From Tetrahymena elliotti 4EA (lineage: Eukaryota > Ciliophora > Oligohymenophorea > Hymenostomatida > Tetrahymenidae), in contig JH720355.1 of the NCBI GenBank assembly GCA_000231825.2, positions 1 to 64,000 on the forward strand: a DNA stretch of 64,000 nucleotides, in the 5' to 3' direction. The notes beneath the pieces are model-generated. The model ran no database searches. It had not been told where the DNA came from and saw only the letters and a program-made list of their open reading frames with translations. The stretch's first letter is position 1; each line of letters starts with the position of its first letter. The translations under genes and the position numbers were made by a program. Below are positions 1 to 12,000 of this stretch, piece after piece.

Positions 1-259
1 ATCATTATAATTTTAATATTTTAGAAATTGAGCTACAGATAAATAAATAACATTACTTAATAAATTATCAAAAATCAAGAAAATATTAATTTTAGATAAA
101 ATCCACAAAATATAAATTTTATTTGTATAATTGGTAGGTTTCTATCAGAAACTTATAAAAATTGTTTACAGTTAATTATTTTTTTTATCCTTTTGAATTC
201 TATTAAGAATTTAATGATGCATTTTTTTTAATAATCAAAGATTTTTTTCTTCCAAAAAT
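1..259. other. AT-rich leader without a recognised gene
   Basis: Sequence upstream of the first gene. It is very AT-rich with poly-T and poly-A runs, and no convincing exon, RNA gene or repeat was seen. It probably holds the promoter and 5' UTR of the gene starting at 260. Confidence 0.5.
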
Positions 260-1837
260 ATGAAATAGCAGATAAATAATTTATCATATTTAATAAATAA
301 GTATCTAGAACCAGAGGTAGAGTCATAGTAAATAGAGAGTTAAATAATTGATAGTGGTGTTTTTTCTTATTAAAAAAATTGGGAATAGGAAATCAATAAT
401 TTGGAAATAGAAATGCCCAAAGAGATGCTAAATAGCATCAGAAAGATTATAAATGAGAAAAAATAAAATGCGAAAAGATCAAAATCAGCTTAAAGCTAGC
501 TTAAATATGGAGTTAATAATCAGTAAGCCAAGCTTAATAAAGAAATTAAAGGTAATAATGAGTCTTCAAAGCTTAACTAAAAGGAATCAGCAGTATTAAA
601 AGAATAGCAATAATCTAAAGAAGCAGAACTTGCATCAAAAGATTAAGAAACATATGTAAATTATATAAATGATTAGTCTCAAAAAAGAATTATACAAAGA
701 ACATAGTCAACTTAAGATGTTAGAGGTTAAACACCTATGAATTATTGTTATAGAATATTTCCTGAGTGGAATGCTCATTAAAATGTAAAATTTTAAAATA
801 AAAAAAGGTACTAATTTATTTTATTAGAATACAAGGAATTCCTCATAGCTATCATAATCTAGAATGAATCAAAGTTAACTGAATAATCAAAATATGAATA
901 ATTCTTAGTTAAATTGCGCATAATATAAAAGGGTGTCTTTTGAAAATTAAAATGGATAAATGCGTAATAGTTAAATTAGTATTTAAGATGAAAATTAGAA
1001 ATAATAAAATTAAATACTAATAACTAATGAAAATGAATTAAATAATAGCCGATAAAGATTTGGTGAGCGAAATTCTTATTAAAGAAATTAACCAGCATTT
1101 TAATTAAAAGTAATTTTTGTTTTGGCTTTATTTTCAGATATTCTCTTATAAATTAGAATATTTACAAATAGTAAATAAAAATATTTATTTTTATTTAAAA
1201 TTAGGATTCTTATATAAATAAAATGGGTTTATTAAATGACATTCCTATTGATTAATCACATTTAATCTAAACTTAGCCTTTTTTTATCAAACAAAATAAT
1301 TAAAATGGTTATATTTCTAAATCTTAAATCTAACAAAATTAAATGATTGAATATATACAAAATTCAGAATATTTTTAAAGACCTCATTAAGTTAAATCAG
1401 TAAATGAAATTTTGTAAATACCTGCAAATTAGCTTCATTCAAATGAAAATATAGGGTTTCGTTATAGTAAATAAAATTCTTAAGAAAGAAGACAATAGCC
1501 TTAATAGCCTCATTACTTAAATTATAATAAAAATCACTTTAGTTTGCTAAATAAAACTAATCTTACATACTAGACACCTTAAAAATACCAAATTCTAATG
1601 GAGAGCCTCCAAAGAAATAATGGAAACTAACTATCTAAAAGTTAAATTAACAATTCTTCTTTTGAGAGAAATTCTACAAACTCTTCATAAATGCTATCTT
1701 CTTTCAATAACATACAATATATAAAAAGAGATAACAGCCAAAGAAGTAGAAAAAAAATTTTTGAGGAATACTCTGCATAAAATTACATTTAAAATGTTAA
1801 AGACTCTTATAATAAAATTTTTCCGAGGAAAAATTGA
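260..1837 (+). CDS. Q/N/S-rich hypothetical protein, three exons
   Basis: Read in the ciliate code this gives exons 260-784, 828-1109 and 1205-1837. The introns are 43 and 95 nt, both GT...AG and both phase 0, and the TGA stop is at 1835-1837. The exon sum is 480 codons, so 479 residues. An in-frame ATG also lies at 413, but the reading frame is open and coding-like back to 260, so the upstream ATG was preferred. The protein is hydrophilic. It has a lysine/glutamine-rich first third (many AQSQ, NQK, EQQQ patches) and an asparagine/serine/glutamine-rich remainder ending in a basic stretch (FPRKN). No catalytic motif, signal peptide or membrane segment was seen. It is similar in style to many lineage-specific ciliate proteins of unknown function. 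The next gene starts about 1.2 kb downstream on the same strand. Function is unknown; an unseen further 5' exon cannot be excluded. Confidence 0.65.
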
Positions 1838-3023
1838 AAATAATTTTTAATAAAATCTATTAGCAATAATAATTCTAACCAATATATACAAAAATATTTA
1901 ATGGAATATGTGTTTTTATTCTTAAAAATATGTATTTATTAACTCAATCAAATTACACTAATAACCTAAATTATTAAAATATATTAATAAATTTAATGAA
2001 TTCAAAAAATTTTTTTTAATATGAGAAAATATGAAACAATATTCAACCCTTTTGATTTGATATAATTATTTATTTTCTATCAAATTTATAAATTATTTAC
2101 TTTTATATCAATAACAATTCAAATAAATTTGAACTGAAAATATTAAATGTTACTCAAATATTTTTTTATTTCAAAATATATATAACTGATTTTTTCAATT
2201 ATAATTTAGAAATAACTAAAACATAATTTCTCCTATTTCACCAGTTTAATCATTTTGGAATAAAAAATGATATTTCTTATGTTTTAATTTGATAATTAAC
2301 AATAAAATAAATTTATTTGCAGTTATTATTTGATATGTAAGATCTGTTGATCAAAAATATTTTTATATTTAAACTATCAGAATCTTTAAATTGAATTATG
2401 ACGGATTGGTTAGAAGTAAGAATCTATTATTTGGTGTTTTGTATAGTTAACTTAGGTTATTTTATTGTTAAAATGTATTTAAGATTTTTAAACAAAAATA
2501 TAAATTTAAAAAATATCAAAGTAGCTTAATATTATGAAGTAATTACCAAAAAATAGTATAGTATTGAATTATGGAAGATGGAATAATTATCATTATTCTA
2601 TTTTCATTAATTATTAAGAGTATAGGTATAATTAATCTAAGAATTAAATGATGAATTGGTGGATTGATAAATAGCTAGATTAATTCATACAAGCACAAAC
2701 ACATATTTTATAGGATAGTAAATACATAGAAGCAAGCAATCAAAGAAACAAAAAAAAACATAAATAACTTAATTCACTTAATAGCAATAAATTGATAGTT
2801 CATTTGTTTGTTTGTTTGTTAAAATCTAAGATTTTTTACAGAAAATCAATTAATAGAAATACAAAGCAATTTTCTAATTATTTTTTAAAGTAAGAAGGGC
2901 ATACTATTACTTAAATAGTAGTGTTATTTTATAATATATAAGGATAAATATAAATATTTAAAGAATCTAAGCTGTTTCATTAGTGGCTAAATATTTTAGG
3001 GTTATTTTTTTAAAGAAATAAAA
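1838..3023. other. Intergenic, AT-rich
   Basis: A 1.2-kb gap between two genes on the same strand. No open frame with coding character, no tRNA-like fold and no snRNA was recognised. The only ordered element is a short TTTG microsatellite near 2804-2820. Confidence 0.55.
2804..2820. repeat. (TTTG)n microsatellite
   Basis: About four tandem TTTG units, directly visible. Probably neutral intergenic sequence. Confidence 0.8.
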
Positions 3024-6000
3024 ATGGTTTCTAGACTTACTTTTAACAAATTCTTTAAGAAAGCAGGAGATGATGAGAAATGGATTTAATTTTCATCATC
3101 GAACCCAAATATAAATTTAAATAAGTTGCATGAATGCAGTTTAAGCTAATTTAGTGAGGCGATAGGTGAGTTAAGGAAGGTTAAGGACTTCTTGCCAGAG
3201 TTTCCTTTGTAAAAAATAATAAATGAATAATATGAATTAGATGATTATTTTAAATTATTGACGAAAGAAGCTATTACAGATGTTTAATTTCATAAGTTTA
3301 TGAATAAATGTAGCAGCTAGCGAAAAAAGACTTAAATTTATAATATGAATAAAAATTTTCATTAATTGCCAACTATTCAAGAGGGTATGTATGAAAGTTC
3401 TTAAAGAATAAATAATGTTCAAGAAGATGACGATTAAATTCCTAGAAGGTAGTCATCTGCATTTAGGGGGGTAATTAATAACAGCATTAAGAATTCTCAT
3501 ATTCTATCTGATATTACGAAAAGTGAAATTTCAAAATCTCTTTTTAAAAAGTCAGAAACAAACGGGATAATAAATGAAAATGTAATCAGACTTATTCATT
3601 TTTTATTAATTTGTTCATTTATTTGATTCTTAATTTGCTATCTTATAAAGTAGCTCATTTTCAATTAAAGTATGTTTGTGAACAATAGAAATAATTATTT
3701 TTATCTGAATACTCTACATTCATAAAAAGATTGTTATTTCACAAGTTATGATTAATTCAATTAAATATTTTAAAGAAATTTTATTTTATTCAAAATAGGC
3801 AATAGAAAAAAGCTTGCAAGTTGATAAGGGAATAGATGTTTATAGCAATGATTCTTCTTTTAAAGATATTGATGGAAGTGTTGATAATTAAACAAAAAAA
3901 AATAAAAGCTAAAAAGAGAAAATAGATCTATCACTCACAGAAGAAGAATTAAGTTGTGCAGTAGTAACTGAGATAGATGAAGATACAAAACTTTAAAAAT
4001 CTTAGTATTTTGGGCAGATCCCTGAAAAACTTTTGTAAACATTAACAACAACAAAAGATAATAATTCAACTCCAAGATCCAAAATAATAGGGTCGTATAG
4101 CAGCCCAGATTCTAATTATTCATTAAAAGTATAATAAGAATATTAAAAATAATAATTTATTCAAAGCCAATAAATCTAGTTAAATTTACAACAGCAAATA
4201 TTTTAAAAGTAGAACCAAGGTGAAAATTAGAAAAACAAACCTAATCAATAAAAACATAGAAATTAATCAACTCATCAACTACCTTCTGAATTAATGTTAG
4301 ATAATTAATAATCATTTTAAGAGAATTATAATTATTATTAAACTCTTTCTGCTAAAAATTAATCAAGACAATCAAATTAAAGATCTTCAAATAGTAATGA
4401 ATACTTTATCAGTAGTAGCAATTTTAGTAATCCAGATTTTAACAATAATCCATCTTTTTTATAGAGCGTTAATCCTAACTCAATAAGCAATATTAATAAT
4501 AGTTAGATGCCTATTAAATAAATTAAACTTTAAGAGAGTAAATATTATCCAAATGCTTTTGATTTTCCTGGTACTGGAAAGCTTGCTAATTCTATTCAGG
4601 GAAATTATTATGACAAGAGTATCTCATAAACTATTGTTCCTTCCCTAAATTAAAATTTTTAAGGTACCAGGGCGAATATAGATACTAGTGATAGCAATGC
4701 AACTAAAGTTAATAATAAATATAAATTAAGTAACAATACTCAATCATAAACACAGATCTCTTAAAATTCTAGATAGCAGGATTTTAGCTCACAAAATGGA
4801 GGGTAAGCAGCTAATCCAGGTGAAATGAGTTAGACTGTAATTTTTAAATAATAGTATTAGTTTTAAGCACAAGGATAATTTAGATCTATGGAACATGTAC
4901 CTTCTCGAGAAGAAATATAATTTAATAATACTAATCCACAAATAGGCAAACAAGAAAATGATGATTTTAATACAAGAAATAATGTTTTAGGTATTAATAA
5001 TAGAGATTTTCTAAATACAGATAGAAAGAGTAGAGAAACTGCATATTTTAATTAGGATTCTATCTAAGCAAATAGCTTAGGCAGGACATTAGATTATAAA
5101 TATATAAATTAAAAACATTTAAGCCAAATGAAGATCAGTTAAGATAGTTAAGAAGAAGAAGAAGAAGAGCTTACATATAAACCTAAGATTTAAACTGAAA
5201 CGTAAGGTCTTAGCACTACAATTATGTATAAAAACCAACATTAATATTAAAATAAATAATAATAATCTAATGGTCAATAACTTCTTTAGCAGACATTCTA
5301 AGTTTAGACAAAAAAGAACAACATGATGGAATCTTTTTTAGGAGGAGGGTAAGTTACAAGCTAATTTTTAAACTTAGAAACTTAAGAATAAAGTAAATAA
5401 ATTCAAACAAATAAAATTTAACACTCATTTATTTTTAGAATAAAAAGAAGATTAATTTGATGAAGGTGGTAAAAAAAATTTGATATAAAATGACTATCTA
5501 CCAAGCATTATTTCTAGAAAAGGATCATAAAATTCTAAAGGTATATTTTGAAGATAAATTATTATTTTATATTAATTAGATATTTATTAACTAAAAAAGA
5601 CTTTATTAATTCGATTCAATCACAGAGGATGCTCACTTCAGAATTTAACAAATAAAGTGTCCTATAGACTGGACATTTTAAATCAATTGAACCTAATTCA
5701 GTGATGGAATCTAAATTGAAAAAGAGCAAAAATGAAAATTAAGAGAGATAAAATTAGAATGAAATGATGATTGAGGATCTCAATAAGATTTGTGAGTCCA
5801 AAATGATTGAAAAGAAAGACCAACCTTAATTTAGGATTTCGTTTTCACCAAAAAGCATGCAACAATCTAATTTCTAAGCTCCTTAAATAAAATTTTAATA
5901 ATAAAAATGTAATGATGTATCTTATACACCTACTTTGCTATCACCTAAACACAGCCAGTATCAAGATTATGCATAACAAAGTGTATCAACAACAATTGAT

Positions 6001-9000
6001 CCAAGAAAAAGAAACTTTGAAACTGAATCAAATAGAGATGATACCATTGTGCACGATAGAAAGAATAAGCTGTTCATCAATTTCAACAAATAAACAAGCG
6101 AATCTCAAGTTATAGAAGGGAAGAATGAGCAATAAAATGTGGTAAATTTAAATAAATTTTATTTAAAAACTAACTCATCTTTCTTTAGCAAAATAATAAT
6201 AATAATAATAAGAAAAACTAAGATTCGATTGGCAAAGATGATTAGACTGAAGTCTTAAAAGGGGAAAAGAAGAAGCTTCTTCATATGAAAGAATAAAATA
6301 ACTAATTTTAAAATAGCAAAAAATAAAAAGGATTTTAAGGATAACACAGTGCGAGCTCAAGTAGTGGAAAAGATAATTAAAATAGCAGAAAAAATGACAA
6401 TAATATGTATTAAGATATAAGTGTTAATATTTATAAAAGTTTAGTTCATCCTATGAATCCTATTGGTATTTCGTCTTTGATAGGTGGAAATTTAAATGCT
6501 CTGTAAGTAAGTGATATAACAGGTTTGAAGAATTCTGATTATGCTACAGGATAAAATGCTGATGATGCTGCAGCTCCTCAAAAAGAGAAAATCCCAAAAT
6601 TCTTTAGCACAGCAAAAAGATCTGATTGGCAGGTTGCATTTAACAATTAAGATCATGAGATTAAAACTTCTCAAGAAAATGCTTAGGCAGAAAATTATAG
6701 AACTATTTTAAAAAAATTATGTAATTTTTTATTTGATTTTGAAAGGTTGTTTAAGATAAAAATTATAAGGTTTAACTGGAGAAGAAAAGGATCTAGCAAT
6801 TCGTGATAAAGTAAAAGCGATTTTGGAAGAACAAAAATTTAAAGATATAGAAACTATTGGCAGAGGTTCATTCGGACTTGTGTTTAAAGTTAAAAATCCA
6901 TCAGGTTTTGAAAGAGCCATAAAAGTATAGCTAATTAATGCAGATGAATAGGATTAATATAAAGATGGAGAATTCAAAATAGGAAAATATTTAACTGATG
7001 ATGGAACTGAAAATCTTTATGGCCAGATTATAACATTACATAATATATACATCTTATAAGATACAGAAAGTCAACACAGAATATACTTAATGGAAATGGA
7101 GTTAGCTGAGTCTAGTTTACAGACATAAATTAACAAAAGACTTGAAAATGGTGTGATGACCAACCCATTTACTAAAGAGGAAGTATTAATTTATTTGATA
7201 TTATTTTTTGATTTTAATAACTAATTTTTTAATCAAATAATTTTAGTTTGTTATTATTTGTTGCTGGTGCATTTAAACACTTGTTAGAATTCATAATAGT
7301 GGATGTGTGCACAGAGACATTAAGCCAGATAATATTCTTAAAATGGGAAATAACTTTTTGTTTACAGATTTTGGAGAATCTGAATATATTTACAATTTAA
7401 CTAATCAACATATAAAAAATACTGATACCTTCAAAGTTAAATAAAAATTTACAGGAACAATTTCCTTTTTATCACCAACACTGAGAGAATGTTATGACAA
7501 GCTTAAGATTGATGATAATTAAAATATATCCCATGATCCATTTAAAAGTGATATCTATAGCTTAGGTTTAGTTTTTTTACTAATTAAATTATATATGAAT
7601 GGTATGAAAAAGACAGATGTTTATAAAATATTAAGTAACCCAAAAGAAGCCTATGAATAGGCCACAGCAAATAATATTAATGAAATCATATTAAAGCAAA
7701 ATTTTTTCATATTTGAAAATTAAGAGTATGAGTGCATCAATATTCTACAGAGTATGCTTGAAATTGATGAAAAAAAGCGTATATCAACAATAAAATTAGC
7801 TTTAATTTGCTAAATTGATAAGCAATTCCTTTCTCGTATTATCATTCCTTACCCTAAAATTTTTAGACCTAAATAATACTAAGAAAATTATGGAAATAAC
7901 ATCTGCAAAGTTCAATACTCAATCAAGCATCTTGAATATGAAGGTAAATATTTCAAAATTTATTCAATAGGATCAATCTTTTTATTATCAAAAAAAACAA
8001 TATTTTAATGGTTTTTCTTTTACATCAAAGCGCTAAACCTTCAATATTTTTTAATTAATTTAAGATTCAATCTTCAATTAAATTTGTATATATGAATTTA
8101 TATGATAAAAATATCTATCTAATTTATTCAACAAACTAATCACTTAAGAATTCTAATTTAATAATCATTTATAAGTATTTGATTCATTGCTAAAAGAATT
8201 TTTTGAATAGCTTTTGTTCACTTCATAATACAAATTTATCCCAAATTTTTAGTATTTGAACAAATTTAAATATTTAAATTTTATTCAAAAGGGGAGACTC
8301 TTAAAATGGGAGATAAAATTTTAAGACATGGAAGAGGAAAGTTGTTTAAACAAGAAAAAAATCAAAAAACTATGATTTATGAAGGATTTTGGAGTAATGA
8401 TCTGCCTCATGGATTAGGGAAATTTTCTAAGATATTTTAGGACGATTGGGAATATGAAGGATAATTTTACAAAGGAGTTTTTCATGGAAAGGGAGAAATC
8501 AGATTTAATGGAAATAAAATTTATTCAGGAGAGTTTAGGAATTATATTTTAAAAGATTTTTTAATTCCAAAGGAGTAATTCCATTAGTAAGGCATTTTCA
8601 AGTTAATTGCATATGGCAAAAAAATGTATAAAATAAAAAAGAAAGCAGACAATTAAGAGTAAGATTTATTTTGTATTTTTTATGATTTCTTATAATATTT
8701 TTAATAAAATAAATAGATTTTGTTTATAGATAAAACTTCATATAATACCAAACATTGAGAATTTGCTTTGCTTGCTGAAAGAATAAAAATCAAATTTTAG
8801 AAGATTAATATTAAAAAATTACAGGAAAGTTAATATGGACAGTGTCTCACATGCTCCTAATTATGTAGAAGTTTATAAGAAAAAAGATATTTTTATAATT
8901 TGTAAACAAATGAATGTCGAGGTTATTTATGATGATGACTTTACATTTACTGATTATCAATTAGAATCAATTCTATAAATTTGCAATGAAATTGAATATA

Positions 9001-12000
9001 TTGATCTTAAATTTATTTCATAAGAATAAGCTATCAAATTGTTCAGTGGGGAGAAAACCCTTGATTTTCTTAAACTCATTAAAGGTGCAAACGAATAGAA
9101 ATTTAGTGAAGAATTTTTTTGTAATCTCATGAATTAAAAAGTTGTTTCAAGACTAGAAGCTATCGAATATGAAAACAAATCTTTATTTGGTTTAGGACTT
9201 AAGCGTATCTTTGAGAAAAAAACACAAGTTAAGTATGTCAAGGAAGTTAATTTATCAAATTCATTTATTTCTGCATAAAATGAATCTTTTAAGAGTTTCT
9301 TTGAATCAGATTGCTTGAAAGAAATCGTTAAGCTAAATTTACATAATATTGCATCACTAAATGACGAATCCCTTAAAATTATCTCATCCTCTAATTATTT
9401 GAAAAATCTAAAAGTATATTTAGTTTTTTTACATTTTTGATAAAAATTTATTCATTTATTAATTTTAAGGAGCTTGATGTATCTTAGTGTCCTAAAATTA
9501 CTCATAAAGGAATCAATTAATTTTGCCTTAATTTGTAGTAAAATTTACCTTAGCTTTAAACTTTAAGGATAGGAGGTTTGATTAACCCTAAAGTTGATAC
9601 AGGTTTGAATAAATTTTTATTCAATCCTACTATGAAAATGTTAGATTCCCTATTCAAAAGCTTAGCTAAACTGTAGGAACTTGATTTGTCTAATTCTTAA
9701 ATGATAAATGATTCTGTAGTGAAGGGTATAACAACTACAAAGCATTTACCTAACTTACTTTTCCTTTTTCTTTCGAAGTGTCCACTACTTACTCATAAAT
9801 CTTTTTAATATTTTCACAGATAAACAAATAATCTTAAAAAACTAGAAATGGTTGATTTTTCTTATTGTAAAATAACATTAGGTAAATAAATTATTTATTC
9901 ACAGATAAAATTATTAAAACTATTTTTAATTACATTTAGAACTAAAAAAACCAATTTAATTCATTAAGAAGCTAAAAATTGCTGAGTGCTAGCATGTTGA
10001 TTGGAATTAATTAGCAGGATACTTATAAATCTCTCATACAAGTGAAATACATTTTGATTCAGATTTGTTGGAATTTATTTCTAAGTAAAAAGAAGATGAT
10101 TTTGTAAAGCAAGCAACAAGGCTTCTTTCATCTAAAAAAATATATTTGAATATAGTTTCTGAGCAGTCACTGGAATAGATTATTAAATTCTTTGAAAAGA
10201 AAAACAATTTAGATATTAGAGTATTTAGTTTAACTTACCCTGATTACCATTTGGAGAAATCAATTATAAATTTAATAAAGAAACAAGATAAACACACTAA
10301 ATTTAAAATTAAGAATTATTAAGGTGTATCATTTAAGGAGAGAATTTTAGAAGCTAGAGCTAAGGTTTATAAATATAAAAATTATCAAATATTAGAATAA
10401 CCTATTTGTGTCCTTGATTAAGATTATGATAATTATGAAAATCAATAGCTACCTGCAAATGAAGAAAGATTTGAAGACTTGAAAAGAATCTTAAATGGTA
10501 GACTTTTTTTAGAATTTAACTTGCTGGATTTAAAGAACGAATCATAATTTGCCCATCTAATAATAAAACCTCTTGCTTAAAGCAAATTTACAAAAGGACT
10601 AGAAATGATAGATCTATCAAACTCTATCATAAATGATGAAGATTTATAAGAATTAACTAAATCTCAATACTTTTTTAAATTAGAAAATATCTGTATAAAT
10701 AATTGCTAAGAAATCACTGAGACAGGAATTAATTGTTTAGTCGAATCAACCTAAGGATTTCCAAGTTTAAAAGAGATTTAGGTTCAATAAAAGCTTGTCA
10801 ATTTCTAAAATTTAAATTTAAATGCTTTGTAGTAAAGAGGACCAGCTTTTAAAATAGTTATCGATACTCTATAAATTAGAAACATTGAAGTTATCAGAGA
10901 TGAAAATATGTTTCTCGAATATGCACAGAAATTATGTAGCAGCAATAAAACCATAATAAGCACAATTTCTATTATTGGAACACCATCTTTAATCAATAAA
11001 ATTTTAAATCAGCTAAGTAAAAAGCCAGCATCTCCCCTTAAATATGTTACAATAGATGTATCAATAAGCCAAGAAAATGAAATAGATGATATCTAGCAAG
11101 CTATTTCTCAAATTCATGAATTCAAAACTATAGAAAGTCTTTTCTTCGATTTTAGAAAGTAAAATCTTTTAAATTTTTAAATCGTTAATTGATTATTTAT
11201 ATTATTGTTTAGGCTTAGACTCCTTTCTTATTCAGTAATGAAGAGCTTATTTAAGAACATAGAGCATCTTTCAATACTGAAACAATTTAAAATTATGATA
11301 AAAAAGTATAAAAAATTTTTTTTTAAATTGATAATTTTTATTCATTTTTTTTTTATTTCTTGTTTTAGTTTAATAATTTTTGAATTTGTTTCTTAAACTC
11401 AGATTTAATTTTAAAATTATTTTAAATAGTTATGGAAAAAAAGAATATTTTTTAGATGGAGGACATATAGTTGAGTTATTTGAAAATATAAAGAAATTTA
11501 CTCAGCTTAAAAAACTGATTGTTTACATAAAATAGTAAATATTTTGAATTTTTTGTTTTTTTAAATTTTTAAATATATTTTAAAATAAAAATAGGAAAAA
11601 AAATATAAACCAGCAAATAAATAAGATAATGACTGATAAAATAGGTACTTGCATAAGATCTATTGTTAAGAATCTTTCTGAATTACATATTTAATTTATT
11701 AAGTAATTTAAATTTAAATAAAAAATAAATATTTCAAAAATCTTTTCTTTTAATTAATTTGCAGTTGGGATATACAGTAGAGAATATAAGGTTTTAATAC
11801 AATTCAATTTGGGTAATTTGAAGCTTGCAAGTCGATTACATCCATTTCTTTAAATTTCAGAAAGTAAATAATTAAAATGTTTGATCAAATTAAATTTATT
11901 TTGATTACATAAAAAAGCTTACTTAAAACAAATAGAGATTACATAAAGGATGATACAGTTAAAACCTTAGCTGATGCTTTTAAGGGTATGCAATTCCTTA

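Noticed and set aside
6190..6215. AAT trinucleotide run as a microsatellite
   Set aside because: It starts right after a predicted 3' splice site and encodes an asparagine run within the giant kinase gene, so it is a coding low-complexity tract rather than an independent repeat.
8231..8291. Extra exon between the kinase and MORN parts of the giant gene
   Set aside because: The only phase-consistent solution joins 7943 directly to 8292 (giving YEG-ETLKMGDK). The intervening 348 nt has TGA in the forward frame and intron-like T-rich composition.
10805..10996. Minus-strand standard-code ORF inside the LRR gene
   Set aside because: It is the antisense shadow of the leucine-rich exon on the plus strand, and the plus-strand frame is continuous and conserved in style.
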